Shown piece after piece: positions 53,186 to 62,772 of a stretch of 64,000 bases of DNA (position 1 is the stretch's first letter; every line of letters begins with the position of its first letter). This DNA comes from Thalassobius sp034670005 (lineage in GTDB: Bacteria > Pseudomonadota > Alphaproteobacteria > Rhodobacterales > Rhodobacteraceae). The notes beneath the pieces are model-generated. The model saw only the letters and a list, made by a program, of their open reading frames with translations, was not told the origin of the DNA and made no database searches. The stretch lies in the NCBI RefSeq assembly GCF_034670005.1, contig NZ_JAXMOH010000012.1:1-64000 (forward strand), given 5' to 3'. The position numbers were made by a program, and so were the translations under genes.

Positions 53186-54964
53186 TCATAGCGGCCAGAG
53201 CAACGGGATCAGCGCCGAGGCCAGAATCCCCATACTCAGATTGAGCGGAATGCCCACCCGCATGAAATCGGTGAACTTGTAGCCGCCAGGCCCATAGACC
53301 AACATGTTGGTCTGATACCCGATCGGGGTGGCAAAACTGCATGAAGCTGCGACCATCACGGCCACCACCAAGGGCCGCGGATCAATCCCCATCGCAGTCG
53401 CCAACCCGATGGCAATCGGCGTCACCACGACCGCCACGGCGTTATTTGAAACCATTTCAGTCAAAACCGACGTCAGCAGGTAAATCACCCAGATCACCAC
53501 GAACCCGGGCATTCCCGACAAGAGGGGTGCAATGGCATTCGCAACCAGCGCCACCGCACCGGTATGATCCAGCGCCGCCCCGATCGCCAGCATGGCAAAG
53601 ATCATCGCCAGCAACCGACCGTCGATAAAGGAAAACGCTTCGTCGGAATCGATGCAGCGGGTGACCAGAACCACCCCCACCGCGATGATCGACAGCAGCA
53701 GGATAGGTGCCACGCCAAGCCCGGCAAGCACCACCAGAGCCAGCAGCGATATCACCGCCAGAGGCGCGTGACCGCGGCGGAACGCGCGTGCCGAAGGTTG
53801 GGTCACATCAACCATGTCCATGTCCCGTGCAAGCCGCTGAATATCCTCGGGGGCGCCTTCCAGCAGCAGCGTGTCGCCGACCCGGACCACCAGTTCGTCC
53901 AACTGCCGCCCGATATTCTGATTGCGACGATGCACCGCCAGTGGGTAAACGCCGTAACGGCGGCGCAACCGCATCGCCCCCATAGACCGCCCGACCATTT
54001 TACACCCCGGCGTGATCAGGACTTCAACGGTCGAGGTTTCCACCGCACCGACCTGATCGAGCCGTTTCAGGCTTTTGTCACGCTGCAGACTAAGCAGTTC
54101 GGTGATTTGGGTGCGCAGGACGACCCGGTCGCCCACTTGCAACGTGACGTCCTGCAAATTACGCCGCAGCGATTGATCGCCGCGGATCACGTCGATCAGC
54201 CGCACGCCTTCGCGCTTGAACAACTGAACGCCCAACACTTCGCGACCGATCAGGTTGGATTCGGGCGGAATCACCGCTTCGGTGAAAAACTTCATTTTCG
54301 ACCGGTCCGACAACATCGATGCCATAGATGTCCGGTCGGGCAGTAATTTGCGCCCGAACAGCAGCAGGTAAATCATGCCCCATGCGACCAGGACCAGAGC
54401 CAGTGGCGTCACTTCGAAAATACTGAACCCCTGCAATCCCTGCGCCCGCGCAACACCATCGACAAGCAGGTTGGTCGAGGTGCCTATCAAAGTCAAAGTG
54501 CCGCCGATGATTGCGGCATAACTTAATGGGATCAATAGCTTGGATGAAGACACCCCCATTGTACGGGCCAATTGCACAAAGACCGGGATCATCACCACCA
54601 CGACGGGCGTATTGTTCATGATGGCCGATCCGAACACAGCCACCGCCAACAGCATCGCCAGCGCCAGCTTGGGATTTTTCTGTGCCTGCCGGTCGGCTGC
54701 GGCCGTGATCGCATCCAGCGCCCCGGTCCGCACCAAAGCCCCCATCACGATAAACATCGCCGCAATGGTCCAGGGCGCCGGGTTCGACAGCACCTGAAGC
54801 GCGGCTTCATAGGGCAACAGCCCCAGCGCCAGCAACACCGCCACCCCGGCAATCGCCACCACTTCGGTCGGCAGAACCTCTTTGGTGAACAGCACGAACA
54901 TTCCCAGCACTACACACAGCGCAACAATGGCCTGGCCGGTCTGGGACATTTCAATCAGCAGCAT
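53186..54964 (-). CDS. SLC13 (DASS) family transporter with two TrkA-C domains
   Basis: 592 residues. N- and C-terminal membrane halves (about 10-190 and 400-590) flank two soluble RCK/TrkA-C domains (about 210-380; VIPPESNLIGREVLGVQLFK and LITPGCKMVGRSMGAMRLRR). The permease signature TVVVVMIPVFVQLA-like helix and GTSTNLLVDG are present. Probably sodium-coupled uptake of a dicarboxylate, sulfate or similar anion; relatives in Rhodobacteraceae are often near sulfur genes, but none are next to it here. Confidence 0.85.
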   Translation of the reverse strand: MLLIEMSQTGQAIVALCVVLGMFVLFTKEVLPTEVVAIAGVAVLLALGLLPYEAALQVLSNPAPWTIAAMFIVMGALVRTGALDAITAAADRQAQKNPKLALAMLLAVAVFGSAIMNNTPVVVVMIPVFVQLARTMGVSSSKLLIPLSYAAIIGGTLTLIGTSTNLLVDGVARAQGLQGFSIFEVTPLALVLVAWGMIYLLLFGRKLLPDRTSMASMLSDRSKMKFFTEAVIPPESNLIGREVLGVQLFKREGVRLIDVIRGDQSLRRNLQDVTLQVGDRVVLRTQITELLSLQRDKSLKRLDQVGAVETSTVEVLITPGCKMVGRSMGAMRLRRRYGVYPLAVHRRNQNIGRQLDELVVRVGDTLLLEGAPEDIQRLARDMDMVDVTQPSARAFRRGHAPLAVISLLALVVLAGLGVAPILLLSIIAVGVVLVTRCIDSDEAFSFIDGRLLAMIFAMLAIGAALDHTGAVALVANAIAPLLSGMPGFVVIWVIYLLTSVLTEMVSNNAVAVVVTPIAIGLATAMGIDPRPLVVAVMVAASCSFATPIGYQTNMLVYGPGGYKFTDFMRVGIPLNLSMGILASALIPLLWPL

Positions 54965-55067
54965 TCGATCCGCTCGCTCAGGTTATAAACTGATCCAGTT
55001 TTGCCCAGCCCGGGCACCGCAACAAGAGAGATTATTACTTTGGTGCCGATCCGCGCAAATGGTCGCG

Positions 55068-55880
55068 TCAAAGCCCCGCCTGTTGCAAACGCCCACCCTG
55101 CCGGATCATCCGGATATCGGTGGCTTTGCCGGTGCGGTCATCGGTTTCGACGAAAACACCGGACAGGGTTGCTTCGCCCAAGGCCGGGGTGAAACGCGAT
55201 TTCGCCATGCCGGTGACAAAGCGGCGCATCGGTTCGGCTTTCTCCATGCCAATCACGCTATTGTAATCGCCACACATGCCGGCATCGGTCAGAAAACCGG
55301 CACCGCCGGGCAGAATCTGCGCGTCGCCGGTGGGTACATGAGTATGAGTGCCGACGACAAGGCTGGCGCGGCCGTCACAGAAATGGCCCATGCCCATCTT
55401 TTCGCTCGTCGCTTCGCAATGGACATCGACCAGCGCGGCCTGCACCGCACCGCCCAAAACATTCTGGCGCAACACTGTATCTATGGCCGAAAAGGGATCG
55501 TCGAAGGCCCGCTTCATGAACACGTTGCCCAGAACCTGGGCCACCAGTATCTTGCGCCCGCGCCTGTCGGCGAACACCCGATGACCGCGCCCCGGCGCGC
55601 CCTTGGCAAAATTGATCGGGCGAATGATGCGCGGTTCGCTTTCGATGAACTGCAGCATCTCTTTTTGGTCAAAAGCGTGGTCGCCCAGCGTCACACAATC
55701 TGCGCCGGCTTCCAGCAACAGCTTGGCATGCGCTGCGCTCAGCCCGGCACCGCTGCTGGCGTTTTCGCCATTAACCACGACGAAATCCAAACGCCATTCG
55801 TCGCGTAGCCGCGGCAGGGTCTCACTCACGGCGCGCCGGCCCGCGCGCCCCATCACATCGCCTAGGAATAGAATTCTCAT
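55068..55880 (-). CDS. YmdB family metallophosphoesterase
   Basis: 270 residues, TIGR00282/YmdB type. Metal-site motifs are MRILFLGDVMGRAGR (Asp8), VVNGENASSG, TLGDHAFDQKEM and VGTHTHVPTGD. YmdB of Bacillus hydrolyses 2',3'-cyclic nucleotides and affects biofilm choice; in alphaproteobacteria the role is unknown. It follows fau after 116 bases containing intergenic repeat copy e. Confidence 0.9.
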   Translation of the reverse strand: MRILFLGDVMGRAGRRAVSETLPRLRDEWRLDFVVVNGENASSGAGLSAAHAKLLLEAGADCVTLGDHAFDQKEMLQFIESEPRIIRPINFAKGAPGRGHRVFADRRGRKILVAQVLGNVFMKRAFDDPFSAIDTVLRQNVLGGAVQAALVDVHCEATSEKMGMGHFCDGRASLVVGTHTHVPTGDAQILPGGAGFLTDAGMCGDYNSVIGMEKAEPMRRFVTGMAKSRFTPALGEATLSGVFVETDDRTGKATDIRMIRQGGRLQQAGL

Positions 55881-55930
55881 ACTGCTTGCTAGGCTGCCCG
55901 GAGCAAAGGTTCAAGAAAAAGGCTGCACCG

Positions 55931-55970
55931 CATCGTTTCATTGTTCCAAAAATACTCCCGTCGGAGGCGG
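55931..55970 (-). repeat. Dispersed intergenic repeat, copy e
   Basis: On the minus strand CCGCCTCCGACGGGAG is followed by TATTTTTGGAACAATGAAAC. The core TATTTTTGGAACAATGAAA resembles copies b and d (ATATTTCYGGAACAGTGAAA). It lies between fau and the YmdB gene. Confidence 0.6.
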
Positions 55971-55996
55971 AAATCCGATGATTGGCCAAACCAAAA

Positions 55997-56554
55997 TCAG
56001 ATCGGCACCACGCCCCTTTCGGTCACGATCATGTCGAGCGGCTGATCGGTCGGTTCCAATGGCAGCCTGTCAGCCTGTTGCGCGGCATAGGCAAAACCGA
56101 TGGCCAGAACCGGGCCGTTTGCGCGCAGAGCTTCCAGTGTTCGGTCATAGAACCCGCCGCCGTACCCCAGACGATTGCCCTGACGGTCAAAGGCGACCAA
56201 AGGGACGATCACGATCTCGGGCGTAAAAAAGTCGTCCACAACCGGAATTTGCGCCCCGAACGGGCCGTCTTTCAGCGCGCAACCCGGTTCCCAGCGGGAA
56301 AACTTCAGCGGCTGACCAGCGGCCTGAATGACCGGCACCGCCACCGGACCGTATGCCGCGGCTTCGGCCATCGCGGCAAGCGGGCTGATTTCGGTTCGGA
56401 TCGGCAAATAGCCCGACACAGGCACACCACGATAGCCAGCGAGAATTTCCGACAGGACGGATGAACGCGCGCCCAACCCGGCCTCATGCGCGGCTTTGCG
56501 CCGGGCGAATGCGGCCTTGCGCGCGGCCGTTTTAACCGCAGCAAGATCGGTCAT
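55997..56554 (-). CDS. 5-formyltetrahydrofolate cyclo-ligase
   Basis: 185 residues from the ATG at 56554, which overlaps the mgtE stop (ATGA). The motif VPLVAFDRQGNRLGYGGGFYDRTL binds ATP/folate. It converts 5-formyl-THF to 5,10-methenyl-THF. The upstream extension of the frame to 56761 is antisense-like noise inside mgtE. Middle gene of the mgtE-fau-ymdB set. Confidence 0.92.
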   Translation of the reverse strand: MTDLAAVKTAARKAAFARRKAAHEAGLGARSSVLSEILAGYRGVPVSGYLPIRTEISPLAAMAEAAAYGPVAVPVIQAAGQPLKFSRWEPGCALKDGPFGAQIPVVDDFFTPEIVIVPLVAFDRQGNRLGYGGGFYDRTLEALRANGPVLAIGFAYAAQQADRLPLEPTDQPLDMIVTERGVVPI

Positions 56555-57948
56555 ATCAACACCGAGGCGGCGAGGCCGAGAAAGGCAAAGAAACCAACGA
56601 CATCGGTCACCGTGGTCACGAACGGCCCCGAGGCCAGAGCCGGGTCGATACCAGCGCGATCCAGCGCCATCGGGATTACGATGCCGCCCAATGCCGCGGC
56701 GATCTGGGTGCATAGCATCGCCAGACCGATCACCAGCGCCAGCATCGGCACCTGGAACCAAAACGCGACAACCAAAGCCATCGTGCCGCCGAATATCAGC
56801 CCGTTCAGCGCCCCAACCGAGAGTTCACGCAACACCACGCGCAACGCGTTTTGCGCTGTAAGGTCGCGGGTCGCCAACGCCCGCACCGCCACTGTCATGG
56901 TTTGGGTGCCCGCATTGCCGCCCATAGAGGCAACAATCGGCATCAGCACGGCCAGTGCCACCATCTGATTGATGGTATCGGCAAACACGTCGATCACGAG
57001 GGACGCCAGGATCGCCGTCAACAAGTTCACGAACAGCCACAAGGCCCGGCCCTTGGCCGCCTCGAAAATGGTATCGGTCAGGCTGGCTTCGTCGCCGACG
57101 CCGGCAAGACGCAGGATGTCTTCTTCGTGTTCTTCATCCAGAACCGTCATCGCGTCATCAATGGTGATGACGCCGACCAGACGATCGTCTTCGTCGACCA
57201 CGGGGGCAGAAATCAGGTGATACTGATTGAACGCATAGGCAACGTCGGCCTCATCCTGCAGCACCGGAATAACCTGAAACACATCCTCGACGATTTCCGT
57301 CAGCCGCACATTGCGGCGCGAACTCATCAGCTTGCCCAGCGTGACGTTACCCACCGGGTGCATACGAGGATCGACCAGAACGACGTGATAAAACTGTTCC
57401 GGCAGTTCTTCGGCATTGCGCAGGAAATCAATGGCTTCGCCCACCGTCCAATGATCCGGCGCCACCACCACTTCGCGCTGCATCAGGCGTCCGGCGGACG
57501 TTTCGGGATAGGCCAGCGCCTGTTCTACCGCGACCCGGTCAGAATCTTCCAGCGCGTCGAGGATCGCTTCCTGCTGCGGTTCGTCCAGATCTTCGACCAG
57601 GTCGACCACGTCGTCCGATTCCAGCTCCCGGACCGCTTCGGCCAGAACGTCCGGGTGTAGGACGCTGATAATTTCCTCGCGCAGACCCTCTTCGAGTTCC
57701 GACAGGATTTCACCGTCGAATTCACGGCCGTAAAGCTGCACCAGCCGGCGGCGATCATAAGGATTAAGCTGTTCCAGAAAGTCGGCGATGTCGGCCGCGT
57801 GCAGCGGTTCCGTCAATTCGATCAGCTTGGCCTGATCCCCGGCGTCCACTGCATAAAGAATCGCGGCAATATCGCGGCGGCTGATGCTATAGTCGCCTTC
57901 GGTGGCGCTGTCGGGTTGCGTTTCCCTTTGGTCGAATTCTTCGCTCAT
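56551..57948 (-). CDS. mgtE: Magnesium transporter MgtE
   Basis: 465 residues from the ATG at 57948 (AAAGGGGG upstream). The N-terminal magnesium-sensing superhelical domain (about 30-140), a CBS pair (about 150-270) and five membrane segments (about 300-460) are in order, with the pore segment PIVASMGGNAGTQTMTVAVR. Mg2+ channel gated by cytosolic Mg2+. Stop overlaps fau. Confidence 0.94.
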   Translation of the reverse strand: MSEEFDQRETQPDSATEGDYSISRRDIAAILYAVDAGDQAKLIELTEPLHAADIADFLEQLNPYDRRRLVQLYGREFDGEILSELEEGLREEIISVLHPDVLAEAVRELESDDVVDLVEDLDEPQQEAILDALEDSDRVAVEQALAYPETSAGRLMQREVVVAPDHWTVGEAIDFLRNAEELPEQFYHVVLVDPRMHPVGNVTLGKLMSSRRNVRLTEIVEDVFQVIPVLQDEADVAYAFNQYHLISAPVVDEDDRLVGVITIDDAMTVLDEEHEEDILRLAGVGDEASLTDTIFEAAKGRALWLFVNLLTAILASLVIDVFADTINQMVALAVLMPIVASMGGNAGTQTMTVAVRALATRDLTAQNALRVVLRELSVGALNGLIFGGTMALVVAFWFQVPMLALVIGLAMLCTQIAAALGGIVIPMALDRAGIDPALASGPFVTTVTDVVGFFAFLGLAASVLI

Positions 57949-58069
57949 ACCGCCCCCTTTCGCCTGTTTTCTCCTCATAACCGAAGCAGCTTCAAGGAAA
58001 CAGGTGCAGACTGGGAATTTACCGATCTTTTCGCGCAGAATATCATGACTGAGAAAGGAAGGTGCAATC

Positions 58070-59383
58070 GTGCGGGATATTTTGCTGATCGGGCAGGTGC
58101 TGAGCTTTGACGGGACTCCGTTCGAGACCGGTATTGATGCAGCGCGGTATGAACGGCGCGGGGGAGTGCTGATCCGGGACGGCAAAATCGCCGCGACCGG
58201 AACGGCCGAGGCTATGCGCCGGGATCACCCAAACGCGGAAATCGTCGATCACGGCGACAAACTGATTCTCGCCGGGTTCGTCGACGCCCATGCCCATTAT
58301 CCGCAGACCGGCATCATCGCCAGCTGGGGCAAGCGGCTGATCGATTGGCTCAACAGCTATACCTTTCCCGAAGAAACCCGGTTTTTCGACCCCGCTTATG
58401 CGGCGGAAATCTCGGAGCGCTACCTCGACCTTACACTGGCGCATGGCACCACTACGGTAGTCAGCTACTGCACCATTCATCCGACCAGTGTCGAGGCGTT
58501 TTTCAACGCCGCGCAGGCGCGCGGGCAACGGGTAGTGGCAGGCAAGACCTGCATGGATCGCGACACCGCCCCCGATGGGCTGCGCGACAGCGCGCAATCG
58601 GCCTATGACGACAGCAAGGCGTTGCTGGAAAAATGGCACGGGGTGGACCGTCTGAGCTATGCGATCACGCCACGGTTTTCCCCCACCTCGACGCCAGAGC
58701 AGTTGGACGCGCTTGGCGCGCTTTGGGGGGAACATCCCGATTGCTTGATGCAGACGCATCTGTCCGAACAGGTCGATGAAATCGCGTGGGTGAAATCGCT
58801 GTATCCGCAGGCAAGGGATTATCTGGACACCTACGAAGCACACGGATTGTTACGCCCCGGAGGGCTGTACGGTCATGCGATCCATCTGGAAGATCGGGAA
58901 AAAGACCGGCTGAAGGAGGTCGACGCGGCGCTGATCCATTGCCCGACCTCGAACACCTTTATCGGCTCGGGCCTGTTCGACATGGGCGGTTTGATGGCTG
59001 CGGGACATCGCATCGGACTGGCCACGGATACCGGCGGCGGATCGAGCTTTTCCATGCTGCGCACGATGGCGGCGGCGTATGAAATCGGTCAGCTCAGGCA
59101 CGCCCCTCTCCACCCGGCGCAATTGCTGTGGCTGGCCACTGCCGGGTCAGCGCGGGCTCTCCGGATGGACGACCGCATCGGCAATATTGCCCCGGGAATG
59201 GAGGCTGATCTGGTGGTTCTTGATCTGGCCTCGACCCCCGATATTGCACAGCGCGCAACCCGCGCAAACGACATCTGGGAAGCGGTTTTTCCCACTATCA
59301 TGATGGGGGACGACCGGGCGATTTCTGCGACCTATATCGCCGGTCGTCAGGTGCAAGGTCCCGCCAGCGTCAGCACCCAATAG
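58070..59383 (+). CDS. guaD: Guanine deaminase
   Basis: 437 residues, amidohydrolase superfamily. Metal ligands in VDAHAHYPQTGI, the GuaD-type substrate loop PQTGIIASWGKRLIDWLN, LMQTHLSEQ, and late LATDTGGGSSFSMLRTM. It converts guanine to xanthine and ammonia. The start is a GTG at 58070 with GGAAGG upstream. Divergent from mgtE. The last 37 bases overlap the CAP-domain gene on the other strand. Confidence 0.93.
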   Translation: MRDILLIGQVLSFDGTPFETGIDAARYERRGGVLIRDGKIAATGTAEAMRRDHPNAEIVDHGDKLILAGFVDAHAHYPQTGIIASWGKRLIDWLNSYTFPEETRFFDPAYAAEISERYLDLTLAHGTTTVVSYCTIHPTSVEAFFNAAQARGQRVVAGKTCMDRDTAPDGLRDSAQSAYDDSKALLEKWHGVDRLSYAITPRFSPTSTPEQLDALGALWGEHPDCLMQTHLSEQVDEIAWVKSLYPQARDYLDTYEAHGLLRPGGLYGHAIHLEDREKDRLKEVDAALIHCPTSNTFIGSGLFDMGGLMAAGHRIGLATDTGGGSSFSMLRTMAAAYEIGQLRHAPLHPAQLLWLATAGSARALRMDDRIGNIAPGMEADLVVLDLASTPDIAQRATRANDIWEAVFPTIMMGDDRAISATYIAGRQVQGPASVSTQ

Positions 59384-59817
59384 GTATTGGACTTGCCAAT
59401 ACCAAAACGGGAATAGCGCCGATTCATCATGTTTTTGCGGTGTGGCGGCGAATCCATCCAGCTTGAGATCGCTTTGGCGACTGAATTTTGGCCCAGCGCA
59501 ATGTTTTCGGCCATCGCAGCGCGGCAATACCCGGCGGCCTTTATCCGGTCGGAAAACGTTCGGCCATCCTGACTTCGATGGTTGAAGTACCCCCGTTTCG
59601 CCATATCCCGGGCATGGCCGGCCGCGGCCCTGTTCAGCGAGGCATCCGATTGCAACGGTTGCAGTCCGCGCCGGGTCCGTTCGGCATTCAGCAGGTCCGC
59701 TACCGCGGCAACGGTATCGGCCTGCGCCGGTGCGGCCCGTCCGGTCAGCAAGGCAGGCGCACCGATGGCGATAAAAGCAGCCAGCGCGACAACTGCGGTC
59801 ATTTTTCTGCCAAACAT
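59347..59817 (-). CDS. Secreted CAP (SCP/PR1) domain protein
   Basis: 156 residues. A signal peptide to about residue 33 (APAQA) is followed by a CAP domain: LLNAERTRRGLQPLQSD, HARDMAKRGYFNHRSQDGRT, ENIALGQ, and WMDSPPHRKNMMN. Conserved His and Glu residues of the CAP cavity are present. Bacterial CAP proteins are extracellular or periplasmic; activity unknown. Tail-to-tail overlap with guaD of 37 bases. Confidence 0.88.
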   Translation of the reverse strand: MFGRKMTAVVALAAFIAIGAPALLTGRAAPAQADTVAAVADLLNAERTRRGLQPLQSDASLNRAAAGHARDMAKRGYFNHRSQDGRTFSDRIKAAGYCRAAMAENIALGQNSVAKAISSWMDSPPHRKNMMNRRYSRFGIGKSNTYWVLTLAGPCT

Positions 59818-59829
59818 GCGACCCTCCGG

Positions 59830-61164
59830 CTATTCCATTAATTTCGATACTAACCGTTGCTGAGTTGCAATCAACATATCCAAAGGAAGGGTCAGCAGAT
59901 TGCCGTCGCGCACCACTTGCCGTGCTTCGACGAACAGGTCGCGGACCTTCATCGGCCCGGCCAGCAACAGCGCCGCCGGGTCCCAACTGCCAGCGCTTTC
60001 GATACCGCTGATGTCCCAGATCGCGATATCGGCGCGCTTGCCAACGGCGATCTGACCGCAATCGGGCCGGTTCAGTACCTCTGCCCCGCCACGGGTGGCG
60101 ATTTCCAGCGCTTCGCGGGCGCTCATCGCGGCGGCTCCTCTGGCCACACGCTGTAACAGCATCGATTGCCGGGCTTCGACGATCAGGTTGCCGCTGTCAT
60201 TGCTGGCTGATCCGTCGACGCCCAGCCCGACCTTGACCCCGGCGTCGCGCATGGCGCGCACCGGCGCGATGCCCGATCCAAGCCGACAATTGGAACAGGG
60301 ACAATGCGCCACCCCGGTCCGGGTGCGGGCGAAAAGGTCGATTTCAGACCCGTCCAGTTTCACGCAATGAGCATGCCAGACATCATCGCCGGTCCAACCC
60401 AGATCTTCGGCATATTGCCCCGGACGGCAACCGAACTTTTCCAGTGAATAAGAAATGTCTTCGTCGTTTTCGGCCAGATGGGTGTGCAGCATCACGCCCT
60501 TGTCGCGCGCCAGCAGCGCGGAGTCGCGCATCAATTCGCGGCTGACCGAAAACGGTGAACAGGGGGCAACGCCAACCCGGCACATCGATCCCTCGGACGC
60601 ATCGTGAAACCGGTCGATAACGCGGATGCAGTCATTGAGGATGATTTCTTCGCGTTCCACCAGGCCATCAGGCGGCAAGCCGCCTTCGCTTTCGCCGATG
60701 CTCATCGCGCCGCGGGTCGGGTGGAAGCGAAGCCCGATTTCCGCCGCCGCCTCTATCGTGTCGTCCAGCCGTGCGCCGTTGGGATAAAGGTACAGGTGAT
60801 CCGAACTGAGCGTGCAACCCGACAGCGCCAGCTCTGCCAGCCCGATCTGGGCCGAAACCCGCATTTCTTCTGGTCCAAACCGGGACCAGATCGGATAAAG
60901 CGTCTGCAGCCAGCCAAACAGCAGCGCATCCTGCCCGCCCGGCACCGCACGGGTCAACGTCTGATACAAATGATGATGGGTGTTCACCAATCCCGGCGTC
61001 ACCACGCAGCCCCGCGCCAGAACGATTTCGCCCCGATCCGGCAGGTTCTGCCCAATCTCGGCGATCACCCCGTTTTTCAGGTGAATATCCGCGCGCTTTA
61101 GTTCGCGCCGCCCATCGTCCATGGTCAGAACGGTATCGGCGTTTTTAATGGTGAATTCGGTCAT
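59830..61164 (-). CDS. 8-oxoguanine deaminase
   Basis: 444 residues from ATG 61164 (GGGGACTGAC upstream; the alternative at 61176 adds four residues). Amidohydrolase of the 8-oxoguanine/hydroxyatrazine deaminase group: VTPGLVNTHHHLYQTLTRAV, DALLFGWLQTLYPIW, HTHLAENDED, HCPCSNCRLGSGIAPV and GLGVDGSASND. It would convert 8-oxoguanine to urate. With guaD nearby it suggests a purine deamination locus; hydroxyatrazine-like substrates are the alternative. Confidence 0.85.
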   Translation of the reverse strand: MTEFTIKNADTVLTMDDGRRELKRADIHLKNGVIAEIGQNLPDRGEIVLARGCVVTPGLVNTHHHLYQTLTRAVPGGQDALLFGWLQTLYPIWSRFGPEEMRVSAQIGLAELALSGCTLSSDHLYLYPNGARLDDTIEAAAEIGLRFHPTRGAMSIGESEGGLPPDGLVEREEIILNDCIRVIDRFHDASEGSMCRVGVAPCSPFSVSRELMRDSALLARDKGVMLHTHLAENDEDISYSLEKFGCRPGQYAEDLGWTGDDVWHAHCVKLDGSEIDLFARTRTGVAHCPCSNCRLGSGIAPVRAMRDAGVKVGLGVDGSASNDSGNLIVEARQSMLLQRVARGAAAMSAREALEIATRGGAEVLNRPDCGQIAVGKRADIAIWDISGIESAGSWDPAALLLAGPMKVRDLFVEARQVVRDGNLLTLPLDMLIATQQRLVSKLME

Positions 61165-61273
61165 GTCAGTCCCCACACACGTATCCGCCCCTTTCGGTTC
61201 CAGTGTGTGGAAATGCGCGACAGAAAGGGGCGAAGGACTCGCGCAGTCGTTCTAATCTGCCAGATCGGCGGGA

Positions 61274-62080
61274 TTATTCAACCGGTACGCGCGACAGGAT
61301 CGCCAGCGCCTCTTTATGCTGCTGCCGCGACGCCGCGGCGATTACCCGCCCGCCCTGATACGCCGGACCGCCCTGCCAATCGGTGACGATGCCGCCAGCG
61401 GCTTCGATCACCGCGATGGGCGCCTGAATGTCGTAATTCGACAACCCCGCTTCGATCACCAGATCGATCTGCCCGGTGGCCAGCAGCGCGTAAGCATAGC
61501 AATCCATCCCGTAGCGGGTCAGCTTGACTTGCGCCGCGACGTCCTGAAATCCCTTCATTTCATTCGGGTTTCCAACCTCAGGGAAGGTTGTGAACAGAAT
61601 CGATTCGGCAAGCGACCGGTCGGATCGGGCGACCAGATCGACGGGGCCGCGCGGCCCTGTCATGCAGGCCCGCCCCAGCCCGCCTTCGAATCTCTCACCT
61701 ATATAGGGCTGATCGATCAGGCCATAAATCGGACCGGTGTCGTCAGAAACCGCGATCAACACCCCCCAGGTCGGTGTACCGCTCATGAACCCGCGGGTGC
61801 CATCGATCGGATCAAGCACCCAGGACAATCCGCTGCTGCCTGTGGTCGTGCCGAATTCTTCACCAACAACAGTATCCGCGGGTCGGCGTTCGGCCAGAAC
61901 CGCGCGCATCGCTTGTTCAGCGGCGCGGTCGGCTGCGGTCACAGGGTCGAATCCCGCTGCTGCCTTGTTGTCAGCGGTCAGTCCGGGCGACCGGAAATAC
62001 GGCAAAATCACCGCGCGCGCAGCATCGGCCAGCGCATGTGCGGTGTCGATCACACTTTGTACATCCGTTTGTTCAGCCAT
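61274..62080 (-). CDS. hisN: Histidinol-phosphatase, inositol monophosphatase family
   Basis: 268 residues from ATG 62080 (GGGGGAC upstream). IMPase motifs: VGEEFG with the metal Glu, WVLDPIDGTRGFMSG, and the late YDIQAPIAVIEAAGG. The DPIDGTRGF form (rather than DGTxNF) fits HisN-type histidinol phosphatases of alphaproteobacteria, the penultimate step of histidine synthesis. inositol phosphatase is the alternative. Confidence 0.85.
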   Translation of the reverse strand: MAEQTDVQSVIDTAHALADAARAVILPYFRSPGLTADNKAAAGFDPVTAADRAAEQAMRAVLAERRPADTVVGEEFGTTTGSSGLSWVLDPIDGTRGFMSGTPTWGVLIAVSDDTGPIYGLIDQPYIGERFEGGLGRACMTGPRGPVDLVARSDRSLAESILFTTFPEVGNPNEMKGFQDVAAQVKLTRYGMDCYAYALLATGQIDLVIEAGLSNYDIQAPIAVIEAAGGIVTDWQGGPAYQGGRVIAAASRQQHKEALAILSRVPVE

Positions 62081-62132
62081 AAGTCCCCCACTGCGCTGTC
62101 TGACGCATGGGTAACTCAGGGCCCGGTCGTGC

Positions 62133-62504
62133 TCAAGCCACGTCAGACAGGCAACGCGCCAGTTCGAACAGGCGTTTGCGCTGATGTTCGGGAATCGCGT
62201 AATAACTGCGCACCAAATCCAACGCTTCTTTGTCGGCAATCAAATCGGACGGAAAGACTTGGGCAACATCCCCTTCACCCTCATCGCCTTCGAGACCGGC
62301 AAAGAAAAAGCTCACCGCGACGTCCAATGCTTCGGCAATATCCCAAAGACGCGATGCGCTGACCCGGTTAGTGCCTGTTTCGTATTTTTGGATTTGTTGA
62401 AATTTGATTCCGACCTGCTCGGCCAATTGCTGTTGCGTCATTCCCACCAACCAACGGCGGTGTCGAATACGTTTGCCAACATGCACATCCACAGGGTGTG
62501 CCAT
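62133..62504 (-). CDS. XRE-family transcriptional regulator
   Basis: 123 residues. The helix-turn-helix at about 10-65 (IRHRRWLVGMTQQQLAEQVG, IKFQQIQKYETGTNRVSASR) is followed by an acidic linker and a C-terminal helix pair. This short XRE type is common and conserved in alphaproteobacteria; targets unknown. An AT-rich 268-base gap separates it from the divergent quinone oxidoreductase gene. Confidence 0.9.
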   Translation of the reverse strand: MAHPVDVHVGKRIRHRRWLVGMTQQQLAEQVGIKFQQIQKYETGTNRVSASRLWDIAEALDVAVSFFFAGLEGDEGEGDVAQVFPSDLIADKEALDLVRSYYAIPEHQRKRLFELARCLSDVA

Positions 62505-62724
62505 CGAGCGACTCCTTCATACCATTCCTAGGCACCAGACTCACCCCCACACCGGTTCAATACAGCGTTTCCCCAAGGGTTGTATGGCTCGTTACATATT
62601 CAAATTGTACTGGCTTTCATATCTCAATCAAGAACAAACACATCTATTGGGTGAAGTTTTCCGTTAAAAACACAATCTTAGGGCCTTACTTTGCAACTTG
62701 ATCAAAATCGGCCAATGCCCTTAT

Positions 62725-62753
62725 TTGACTTAGCCTTTTTCGCTTCGCATAAG
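62725..62753 (+). promoter_or_regulatory. Probable sigma-70-type promoter of the quinone oxidoreductase gene
   Basis: TTGACT and CATAAG separated by 17 bases, with the -10 ending 19 bases before the start codon. Confidence 0.5.
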
Positions 62754-62772
62754 GCGAACAACGGAGGATATC

